Of a DNA stretch of 31,489 nucleotides, positions 1 through 6,343 are shown piece after piece. The stretch is from a virus. Position 1 is the first letter of the stretch. The number at the start of each line of letters is the position of its first letter. The stretch is from the IMG/VR virus record IMGVR_UViG_3300032278_000070, positions 1 to 31,489 of that record; one strand, written 5' to 3'. Made by a program: the position numbers and the translations under genes. The notes under the pieces are model-generated. The model saw only the letters and a list, made by a program, of their open reading frames with translations. It ran no database searches and was not told where the DNA came from.

Positions 1-2
1 TG

Positions 3-740
3 CTGCTCAACGCTTCGTTCGATGACGTTATGGCGTCGTCGTCCCGTCTCCTTGGCCGTCACATGGCCCAGTCGATGGACATTGAAGCGCGTAACACCCT
101 GTACAAGGCCGGTATCCCGTTCGGTGGTGGTTCGTCGGTTGCTCCGTCGCTCACCTTCGGTCGGACCAAGGCTTCTGGTGCCCGCACCACGGTTTCGCCA
201 TATGATGGCGGTACCATCGGTACGGTAGGCGCACCGGGCTATCTCTCACCCACAACCATCAAGGATGCGGTTGAGACTCTGGCTGCGGAGAACATTCCGC
301 GCCTTGGCGACACCTACGTCTGCTTCGTTCACCCGTCGCAGAGCCGCTCCTTGCGTGATTGGCCCGAGTTTATTGAGGTCACGAAGTACGCCGCACCCGG
401 TAACTTCATGCTCGGTGAAATCGGTCGCCTGTATGACGTGGTCTTCATTGAGACCACTCAGGTCACACAGGGTTTGGGTGCAACAACCCTACCGCACTCA
501 GCGTGGGACTCGGACTCCAGTACTTCTGGTGTCCAGCCTCTGGCTACAGCCTACAACGCCATTATGATTGGCGACAACTCCTTCGGTCAGGCTATTGCCC
601 TGCCGGTTGAGTTGCGCGACGGTGGCGTGATTGACTTCGGTCGTGAGCACGGCCTAGCATGGTACGCCATCTGGGGCTTTGGTGTCATAACCAGCGAGTC
701 CCGAGTTGTCATCAACACCCTTGGTGGTGCCATCGCCTAG
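3..740 (+). CDS. Major capsid protein, N4-gp56 family (5' truncated)
   Basis: This is the C-terminal part (about 245 residues) of the protein that builds the icosahedral shell. The reading frame is open from the window edge, so the true start lies upstream; the internal ATG at 30 is probably not the start. The visible sequence has the layout of N4-gp56-type capsid proteins: an early helix with MAQSMDIEARNTLYKAG, then a central YVCFVHPSQSRSLRDW segment, then GNFMLGEIGRLYDVVFIETT. The family match is by pattern recollection only. A strong hairpin follows the stop, consistent with a highly expressed gene whose transcript is ended or protected there. Neck and tail genes follow downstream, as expected for a late head-to-tail operon. 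Confidence 0.85.
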   Translation: MLNASFDDVMASSSRLLGRHMAQSMDIEARNTLYKAGIPFGGGSSVAPSLTFGRTKASGARTTVSPYDGGTIGTVGAPGYLSPTTIKDAVETLAAENIPRLGDTYVCFVHPSQSRSLRDWPEFIEVTKYAAPGNFMLGEIGRLYDVVFIETTQVTQGLGATTLPHSAWDSDSSTSGVQPLATAYNAIMIGDNSFGQAIALPVELRDGGVIDFGREHGLAWYAIWGFGVITSESRVVINTLGGAIA

Positions 741-772
741 TCTAGGTAGCGGCGATGGTGTAATATGGTGTT

Positions 773-808
773 GCGGGGGGTAGGGGTCTACGAGCCTCTC
801 CCCCCCGC
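773..808 (+). terminator. Strong G/C hairpin after the capsid gene
   Basis: Bases 773-786 pair with 795-808 over 14 positions, with one mismatch (781/800) and one G-T wobble (784/797). The loop is 8 bases. The stem is an almost pure G run against a C run. No clear T-tract follows, so it could be a partial terminator or an RNA-stability element rather than a classical intrinsic terminator. It lies between the capsid gene and the next start at 853. Confidence 0.6.
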
Positions 809-852
809 CGCCTATAAGTAGCCCCTAACGGAAAGAATAGGACTAGATCAAC

Positions 853-1140
853 ATGGCAGAAGAAACTGAAGTAGAAGAAGTAGAAGAAGTAGCAGAAGCA
901 GCCCCGGCTAAAAAGGCCCCCGCTAAGAAGAAGGCTCCAGCAGTTAAGGAGCCAGCGGCAGAGGTGGTTGATGAAACCATTACTGTCGTCCCTGAAACCA
1001 AGCGTGGCCGAGTCAAGGGCACTTGGAGAATGTATTACACTGGCCAGCCTTGGGACTTTGTTGACGGGGATTCCTACGACCTTCCACAGGACCTGTACGA
1101 GTACCTGCGTGCGAACGGCAACATCTACGACACCCTCTGA
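853..1140 (+). CDS. Small Lys/Ala/Pro-rich protein, unknown function
   Basis: A 95-residue protein that I do not recognise. Residues 1-15 are very acidic (repeated Glu-Val-Glu-Glu). Residues 17-36 are a low-complexity Ala/Lys/Pro stretch like the disordered tails of nucleic-acid-binding or capsid-associated proteins. Residues about 50-95 look folded and rich in aromatic residues (GTWRMYYTGQPWDFVDG and YDLPQDLYEYLRANG). It has no signal peptide or membrane segment. A GGAAAG purine tract precedes the ATG at about 16 bases, which is rather far. Its place between the capsid gene and a fibre gene suggests a minor head or neck component, but that is inference from position only. Confidence 0.75.
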   Translation: MAEETEVEEVEEVAEAAPAKKAPAKKKAPAVKEPAAEVVDETITVVPETKRGRVKGTWRMYYTGQPWDFVDGDSYDLPQDLYEYLRANGNIYDTL

Positions 1141-1148
1141 GGTAAACC

Positions 1149-2669
1149 ATGTCCTTCACGGTCCCCAATCGCCCGGACACCGACGACCCAGATCAGGCGG
1201 AACCAGACAAGGGCGACTTCCAGAGCCTAGGTTACCGCAAGTCAGGTGTTCTGACCGGGGGAGCCGCAACTAGAACGGCTACCAACACGTTATCTGTTGA
1301 GGCCACTACTGGGTACCTCAATGGTGAGTACTTTAGTCTGTCTACTGCCACCTCTATTAACATCGCTGCTCCCTCGTCAGGTAGTAACGCAAAGTTTGTC
1401 CTGATTCTGGTAAAGAAGGCAGGTGGTGTGTTTAGTGCCACCTCCATTGAGGGCGACACAGACAACGGTGGAGAGAGCGCATCTAACGCTCGTTACCCTA
1501 ACTTCGATTCCACCACGAACATGCTGTTGGCTGCGGTGTACTACGCCGTCGGGGACACCGACATTGACGGCAACTCTATTGTAGACAAGCGCGTGTTTGT
1601 CATGCCGCAGGCCAACCCGACTGCGGTCTCGTCTGCACCGGGGCCCACTGATGGCGCTATCGGTGAGATCAGGATTGATTCCAGCATCTCACCAGAAGAC
1701 GGCCAGTCCATAGTGTGGATCAAGACCGCTGCCACTGTATGGTCTAACCTTGGTCAGTATTCCTCCACAGCCTCTGCTCAGGGACAGACCGGCTCGGCAG
1801 GCAACCAAGGGGAGCAGGGAACCGCAGGCGCAACAGGGCAAGCAGGAGCAACTGGGAACACAGGCGCAACAGGGCAAGCAGGAGCGCAGGGCACACAAGG
1901 GATACAAGGCTCACAGGGTCTCACAGGCTCAACAGGGCAGGCAGGAGCGACTGGGAACACGGGGGCTACGGGGCAGGCAGGAGCGACTGGGAACACGGGG
2001 GCTGCGGGGCAACAGGGTCCACAGGGTATCAAGGGTGACAAAGGGGATAAAGGTGACACTGGTGCTGCTGGCGCATCCTCTGACTACTCTTTCGTGGTCT
2101 CTACGGGCTTTGGAGCCCCGGCGGCTACGGTGGGGAACGGTGGGCATCTGATGATATACGGGGGCAATGAGATTTCAACAGTACGCACCAGCACGGCCTT
2201 CACGATCAACTGGGATGGAGTGGGTAAGTACCTCCCTAAGTATGCTGGAGCAAGTCATCCGATTACCGGGTATCTGTATACCGGACACCTCACCCCCACC
2301 TCCCACGGTACCTATAACATTGGTGGTAGTAGCACAACCCGGTACAAGCATGGGTATTTCTCTGGCACGGTGTACTGCAACGTCTTGAATGAAGAGTCTG
2401 ACCTGTCGTTGAAAGAGGACATTGGGGAAGCACCCGGCTTGGACTTCGTTACTTCTCTAAAGCCCCTGTCCTACCGCTTTAAGGCCTCCCCGGCCAAGCG
2501 CCACTGGGGGTTCGGTGCTCAGGACGTGGAGGCCGTGTGTGATGACACCGCAGGGATTGTCCACAAGGATGAGCACAGTATGGGGCTGTCTTACAGCGAG
2601 TTCACGGCCCCCATCGTCAAGGCCATTCAGGAACTGACTGAACGGTTGGAGGCCATTGAGAATGGCTGA
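1149..2669 (+). CDS. Collagen-repeat fibre protein with C-terminal S74 chaperone
   Basis: A 506-residue trimeric-fibre-type protein. Residues 1-205 form an N-terminal attachment-like part. Residues 212-310 are 33 uninterrupted Gly-X-Y triplets (collagen-like triple helix, rich in GAT, GQA, GNT and GDK). Residues about 312-410 are a beta-rich tip. Residues about 417-506 form a Peptidase_S74 intramolecular chaperone. The S74 Ser-Lys dyad is visible as S417 and K422 (SDLSLK, the S+5 K spacing known from phage endosialidases), followed by HWGFGAQDVEAV and a C-terminal helix LTERLEAIENG. S74 domains trimerise the fibre and then cut themselves off. The start has GAGG 5 bases upstream. The gene lies next to capsid genes and far from the baseplate genes, so it may be a head fibre rather than a tail fibre. 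Confidence 0.88.
   Translation: MSFTVPNRPDTDDPDQAEPDKGDFQSLGYRKSGVLTGGAATRTATNTLSVEATTGYLNGEYFSLSTATSINIAAPSSGSNAKFVLILVKKAGGVFSATSIEGDTDNGGESASNARYPNFDSTTNMLLAAVYYAVGDTDIDGNSIVDKRVFVMPQANPTAVSSAPGPTDGAIGEIRIDSSISPEDGQSIVWIKTAATVWSNLGQYSSTASAQGQTGSAGNQGEQGTAGATGQAGATGNTGATGQAGAQGTQGIQGSQGLTGSTGQAGATGNTGATGQAGATGNTGAAGQQGPQGIKGDKGDKGDTGAAGASSDYSFVVSTGFGAPAATVGNGGHLMIYGGNEISTVRTSTAFTINWDGVGKYLPKYAGASHPITGYLYTGHLTPTSHGTYNIGGSSTTRYKHGYFSGTVYCNVLNEESDLSLKEDIGEAPGLDFVTSLKPLSYRFKASPAKRHWGFGAQDVEAVCDDTAGIVHKDEHSMGLSYSEFTAPIVKAIQELTERLEAIENG
1827..2020 (+). repeat. 36-bp-period tandem repeat inside the collagen-like gene
   Basis: Near-identical units begin at 1827, 1863 (partial), 1926, 1962 and 1998, each containing a core like CAGGAGC(A/G)ACTGGGAACAC. 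The 36-base period equals 12 codons, or four Gly-X-Y triplets, so the reading frame is kept. Such repeats allow the fibre shaft to lengthen or shorten by recombination. There are no unique spacers between units, so this is not a CRISPR array. Confidence 0.85.
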
Positions 2670-2808
2670 CCTTCCCACTCCAACGGCTGAGGCCTATACC
2701 AACATCATTGTGGTTAGGCGGCACATGCCTGCACGTATCAGTGATGTGTTCCCTGCGTTGAACCAGCCGGGGCAGGATTCAATACCCGGAACAGACTCCG
2801 CCCAGTAG
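2662..2808 (+). CDS. Small 48-residue protein, unknown function
   Basis: A short ORF starting MADLPTPTAEAYTNIIVV and ending ...PGTDSAQ. Its ATG overlaps the end of the fibre gene by 8 bases, and its stop lies 15 bases before the next gene. It fills what would otherwise be a 154-base gap in a genome with very tight packing, which is the main argument that it is real. It is too short for a firm family call, with no membrane segment or cysteine motif. It could be a small assembly factor or fibre chaperone partner. It could also be non-coding sequence that happens to be open. Confidence 0.5.
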   Translation: MADLPTPTAEAYTNIIVVRRHMPARISDVFPALNQPGQDSIPGTDSAQ

Positions 2809-2823
2809 TAGTACAATATAGGC

Positions 2824-3621
2824 ATGGCGGCTCTAACCGACGTTGAAACTACCGCACGTAACTATCTAAGGGACTTCCCACGGTTCTTTCAGTTAGATTA
2901 TCCTGTCGTAGGCAGAACCTATGACTTAGGGCATCCTAACATTGACTCCACTAAACTATGGGTAGCAACTTATGTCAGTAGTACGACCACGGAACTTACT
3001 AGTAGCCAGTATGATGTTGATGACCGTAATGGGCTCATACGCTTGGCTACGACACCTTCTGCGGGTACGACGCTTCTGGTAGAGGGCTATCACTTTGAAT
3101 GGTTACTTCCCGCAGACCTGACCTTCTACGCCAAACTGGCCCTGAACCAGCACATGCACACGCTGGACATGGATAGGGAGCAGTTGTCGGCGGTAGTCAA
3201 GGACGTTATAGGTATTGACGCCATGATTGAGGCCCTCTGGGGACTTATGACGGAGTACAGCAGGGACATTGACATCACTACGTCTGAGGCTGTTCACATC
3301 CCTGCCAGCCAGCGCTTTCGTATGATCCAGCAGTTGCTACAGTACTGGACCCCAGAGTACGAGAAGAAGGCCCGAGCCCTCAACATCGGTCTGGACCGTA
3401 TTGAAGTCTTCAACCTGAGGCGCACCTCTCGCACCACCAACAGGCTGGTACCGGTCCAGAAGTCCCGTGAGTTGGGCGACTACGGCCCGATTGAGAGGAT
3501 CTACTCACCGATTGACGACGGGGAGATCGTGATTGCTGAGGAGCAGGACGACCTACGCACCGATGTGTTCATCGACGGTGATCCACCTGAAGGGTACGTA
3601 TCTGGCGTTAGGTATCTGTAG
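2824..3621 (+). CDS. Head-tail connector / neck protein (probable)
   Basis: A 265-residue protein. The N-terminal part (MAALTDVETTARNYLRDFPRFFQ) is helical. A beta-rich section with YDVDDRNGLIRLATTP follows. The C-terminal half carries long helices (FRMIQQLLQYWTPEYEKKARAL) and an acidic tail. There are no catalytic motifs. The order capsid, then this gene, then completion proteins, then sheath suggests a connector or adaptor that sits between portal vertex and tail. I base the role on position and general character, not on a recognised domain. The start has a weak ribosome-binding site (ATATAGGC just upstream). The next gene begins on the last base of this stop codon, suggesting translational coupling. 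Confidence 0.6.
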   Translation: MAALTDVETTARNYLRDFPRFFQLDYPVVGRTYDLGHPNIDSTKLWVATYVSSTTTELTSSQYDVDDRNGLIRLATTPSAGTTLLVEGYHFEWLLPADLTFYAKLALNQHMHTLDMDREQLSAVVKDVIGIDAMIEALWGLMTEYSRDIDITTSEAVHIPASQRFRMIQQLLQYWTPEYEKKARALNIGLDRIEVFNLRRTSRTTNRLVPVQKSRELGDYGPIERIYSPIDDGEIVIAEEQDDLRTDVFIDGDPPEGYVSGVRYL

Positions 3622-4157
3622 TGGTAAACATTCGTAGGGAACTGGACCATATCTCGGCTAACTACCGAAGGTACCACCGAGATACCGGTGAAACCATCGT
3701 GTGGTATGAGATTCAGCCTTTCGGTAGTAACGCTTCCACGGATAGCCTCTACGACGACGTTTACGATGAGGGTCTTCTAGCGACTGGTGGTCTGAGGTAC
3801 AAGACCGGAGTAATCATTCCGGTGTTGCAGATTCAGGAGACCGAGGACACCAAGACTGCCACCGCTGATGGTCGTCATGTCGTACAAACTATCAATGGTG
3901 TGGCTTCTGTATCGGATATGGTTGACGCAGGTGTAGGTGACGTGTCTGAGTACCGTAATCACCTAAACGATATGTTCTTTTATGATGGCCGATACTATTC
4001 TGTAACCACCTACCGTGTTCGTGGACGTGCTAGGGAGAATGTCCTCGTGGTGTTTGAGGGCATTGAGAAGTACTTGGATCAGGAGTTCGTGAACGATCCC
4101 GGCCCGCCTGCTCTAGCCTTTGCAGACTACGGCTGGCCTGCCACCCTTCCGCAATAG
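3621..4157 (+). CDS. Head-closure / neck protein (probable)
   Basis: A 178-residue protein that starts at a GTG overlapping the upstream TAG by one base. Its C-terminal part (FFYDGRYYSVTTYRVRGRA, then ENVLVVFEGIEKYLDQEF) resembles the small beta-barrel stopper and completion proteins of phage necks, in which a short beta domain closes the portal. Central residues about 55-85 are a beta-rich TGVIIPVLQIQETEDT stretch. There are no transmembrane segments or cysteine clusters. Its place between the connector-like gene and later tail-completion genes supports a neck role. The functional label is inference. Confidence 0.55.
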   Translation: MVNIRRELDHISANYRRYHRDTGETIVWYEIQPFGSNASTDSLYDDVYDEGLLATGGLRYKTGVIIPVLQIQETEDTKTATADGRHVVQTINGVASVSDMVDAGVGDVSEYRNHLNDMFFYDGRYYSVTTYRVRGRARENVLVVFEGIEKYLDQEFVNDPGPPALAFADYGWPATLPQ

Positions 4158-4163
4158 GCACGC

Positions 4164-5027
4164 ATGGCTACTCCCAAACTTCCACAGCCTCCGTCAAGCG
4201 ACCGTGACGCTTGGGAAGAGATAGCCCAGAACCCAGAGCCGGGACGGATGATCTACCGGGGTGAGCGTAGAAGCCGAAGCCCGCTGGTAGACCACCCAGA
4301 CCCCCCCGTGCAAGGCCGTCCCCAAAGCGAAGGTGACGAGGTGGGCCTCCACTGGACCGTCAACGCACCATACGCTATGGCCTTTGGACATAGAGAGAGT
4401 GAACAAGATACGGTGACATACCGGGCTGTCATAGACGACCCCGAGGCACAGGTTATACCGTTTGGACGACTAGCCGACTATACCGTCACTAGGGAGCGGG
4501 GCTTTACGGTGGACCGCCGATTCGGCCAAGGAGCCCTTAGAGAGGGGGAGGTGCGGCTTCGCCCCGGAGCCAAGATGCGAATTCTTGGTGAGCAGTGGGG
4601 TGGTCAAGACGAGGAGACAGTCCTCCCAGAGGGCACGTTTAAGACCGTGGCATACCCACCTAAAGAGGCATACACCGGGGGGCCTGCTGGTTATTTGGGG
4701 CTGGCAAAAGAGTCAGTTCCGGGCACACTCCAACGTCGTCAGCACGAAGATGAAGAGGCCCTACTACCACAAACACAAGGGGCCCTCTTCCAAGAGCACA
4801 AGCCACCTGACGCACCCGCCACCTACATACGGTCGTCTGAGGCTGCTGGGTGGGATGCGTGGCATGAGGACTTCAAGAACATACACGACACACTCTACAA
4901 GAACTATGAACTCGGAGAGGTCAAGGGGTCAGGTATGTCTGTTAAACTGCCGCACTGGAGTCGGGAAGAAGAGAAGCCTGTTCCTCGTCATATCCTAAAC
5001 AGGATCAAGGACACCAGAACAGACTGA
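4164..5027 (+). CDS. Putative ADP-ribosyltransferase (R-S/T-E type)
   Basis: A 287-residue protein with what looks like the full signature of arginine-type mono-ADP-ribosyltransferases. R32 lies in MIYRGE, matching the first NAD-contacting Arg. T65 lies in GLHWTVNAPYAMAFG, matching the S/T-x-S-like strand with its following A..F helix. E127 and E129 lie in REGEVRLRPGAKMRI, matching the E-x-E catalytic loop and the following P-G strand. These enzymes transfer ADP-ribose from NAD+ to proteins such as host RNA polymerase; T4 Alt is a virion-packaged example. Residues about 145-287 are charged and mostly helical, without a recognised domain. The gene sits 6 bases after a neck gene, so the product could be a virion component. 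The assignment is by motif; a structural neck protein that merely resembles this pattern remains possible. Confidence 0.55.
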   Translation: MATPKLPQPPSSDRDAWEEIAQNPEPGRMIYRGERRSRSPLVDHPDPPVQGRPQSEGDEVGLHWTVNAPYAMAFGHRESEQDTVTYRAVIDDPEAQVIPFGRLADYTVTRERGFTVDRRFGQGALREGEVRLRPGAKMRILGEQWGGQDEETVLPEGTFKTVAYPPKEAYTGGPAGYLGLAKESVPGTLQRRQHEDEEALLPQTQGALFQEHKPPDAPATYIRSSEAAGWDAWHEDFKNIHDTLYKNYELGEVKGSGMSVKLPHWSREEEKPVPRHILNRIKDTRTD

Positions 5028-5052
5028 CCTTCTATGGTGTATCATTAGAACA

Positions 5053-5076
5053 AGATCCTAATGAGCGTTAGGATCT
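5053..5076 (+). promoter_or_regulatory. Perfect 9-bp inverted repeat (RNA hairpin or operator)
   Basis: AGATCCTAA (5053-5061) is the exact reverse complement of TTAGGATCT (5068-5076), with a 6-base loop TGAGCG. It lies in the 81-base gap after the ADP-ribosyltransferase-like gene. The possible ATG at 5061 falls inside the stem, which argues against its use as a start. It has no T-tract, so a terminator role is uncertain. Confidence 0.55.
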
Positions 5077-5108
5077 CTCAACCGCCCAGAGGAACGCTAG
5101 GAGAGCGT

Positions 5109-5579
5109 ATGGCCACAGAGCCAAAGACTAACGACGCCACCGCTTCCTCTGATGAAGACTACCTAGGCTTCTTTAGTTCGGGCATTCCCGCTCAGATTTC
5201 GTATGGCAGCAGGATGTACCTCCAGTTGGCCGCTCTTACGGAGATCGCCGTTAACAAGGCCCTACAGAAGCACGTGGATGAGTCACGTATTAAGTTGGAG
5301 AGGGACAAAGAGTACGCTCCTCTAGCCCCATACTACAATGCACGTCAGATGGAGGATTCCGAAGACCTGCTTGAGTTTGGTCTGTTTGACCTACCCCGTA
5401 GGTACCATTCACTGGCCAACAACTTGGAGTATGGTACTGTTAATACTCCTCCTAGGGCCTTTCTTAGGCGCACCTTGCTCAAGGAAGCCGATTCCCTGAC
5501 CAAGGAGATAAGTAAGGAACTGAACCGACTCATGGGTGAGATTGTCGTAGACCACGCCGAGGCCCTCAGTAGTGTCTGA
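5109..5579 (+). CDS. Tail-completion / HK97 gp10-like neck protein
   Basis: A 156-residue protein from this start. The C-terminal part has EYGTVNTPPRAFLRRTLLKEADSL, closely resembling the HK97 gp10 and related tail-joining family, in which a Gly-rich turn and a PRxFLR segment precede a long terminal helix. I chose ATG 5109 because AGGAGAG (5099-5105) stands at good spacing before it. The upstream ATG at 5061 lacks a ribosome-binding site and is buried in a hairpin; using it would add 16 residues. The protein probably joins the tail terminator to the head. The next gene starts 8 bases before this stop. Confidence 0.6.
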   Translation: MATEPKTNDATASSDEDYLGFFSSGIPAQISYGSRMYLQLAALTEIAVNKALQKHVDESRIKLERDKEYAPLAPYYNARQMEDSEDLLEFGLFDLPRRYHSLANNLEYGTVNTPPRAFLRRTLLKEADSLTKEISKELNRLMGEIVVDHAEALSSV

Positions 5580-6309
5580 TCGTACCGGGTTCCTACTGGC
5601 AGAGGATCAGGCCCTGAAGATTAAGTTCAGTGGCATCCAGTTGTCTGACGATAGAGACGCCACTCGTGATGTTCAAGTGTTCTTTCGTTATCCAGAGGGA
5701 GAAACCGAGAAGAAGTACCCGTTCATAACGATTGAACTACTGGACATCAACCATGCTCCTAACAGGCAGCACTCTGAGCAGATCATCTATGCCTTCCGAG
5801 GCACAGCCCCGACTGGGCAGCCTGATGGCCACTATGCTACCCAAGGTTCCGCAAAGTCGTTTACTTACTGGCCGGATACCACCGATGATGTAACCACTCT
5901 AACTGGTTTTTCAGGCTCCTCGTCCTCACCCTTCGTGAGTGCCATGGAGCATGTTCCAGTAGACCTGCTCTATCAGGTCACCACTTTCACCCGCTCGGCC
6001 ATCCACGACCGGTATCTGCAAGCACACATACTGACCAAGATAGCCCCGTTTCGACAGGGGTACTTGAACGTAGGTGCCGATTCAACTGATAGGCACATGG
6101 ACCTGCTGGATTGGCGGGGGGCAGACATGCTGGATGAGGAAGCAGGATTTAAGAAGAGAATCTTCCGTAAGGTATATACTCTATCTGTGACATCAGAGAT
6201 CCCAGCCACCAATCTTGTCGGGCTCTATCAGGTCGCTCGTACCGAAGATGGGTACGCAGCAGGTAGCACAACCTTTAAGGATAAAGTCACGCTGGATGTT
6301 CTAGCGTGA
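5572..6309 (+). CDS. Tail terminator / completion protein (probable)
   Basis: A 245-residue protein starting at GTG 5572, overlapping the previous gene by 8 bases. It has a beta-rich N-terminal part (DVQVFFRYPEGETEKKYPFITIELLDI) and a Ser-rich loop around residues 118-124. A region with alternating strands and helices (LLYQVTTFTRSAIHDRYLQAHIL) follows, and this resembles tail terminator folds that cap the tube and sheath. The gene stands immediately before the sheath gene, the usual place for the terminator in contractile phages. No catalytic motifs are visible. The role rests on position and general fold impression. Confidence 0.5.
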   Translation: MSDRTGFLLAEDQALKIKFSGIQLSDDRDATRDVQVFFRYPEGETEKKYPFITIELLDINHAPNRQHSEQIIYAFRGTAPTGQPDGHYATQGSAKSFTYWPDTTDDVTTLTGFSGSSSSPFVSAMEHVPVDLLYQVTTFTRSAIHDRYLQAHILTKIAPFRQGYLNVGADSTDRHMDLLDWRGADMLDEEAGFKKRIFRKVYTLSVTSEIPATNLVGLYQVARTEDGYAAGSTTFKDKVTLDVLA

Positions 6310-6343
6310 AACCCGTAACCCACTGTATTAAGGAGAAGTCCTA

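Noticed and set aside
1827-2020. Possible CRISPR array from regularly spaced repeats
   Set aside because: Units are contiguous with no unique spacers, the period is a multiple of three and the region is inside a clear collagen-like gene.
1778-2059. Long Pro/Cys/Val-rich ORF on the - strand across the collagen repeats
   Set aside because: It is the antisense shadow of a Gly-X-Y repeat gene; the low-complexity composition follows from the repeat, and no start context or neighbours support it.
2812-2817. TACAAT as a promoter -10 box before the connector gene
   Set aside because: The nearest TTGAAC lies about 48 bases upstream, far from normal spacing.
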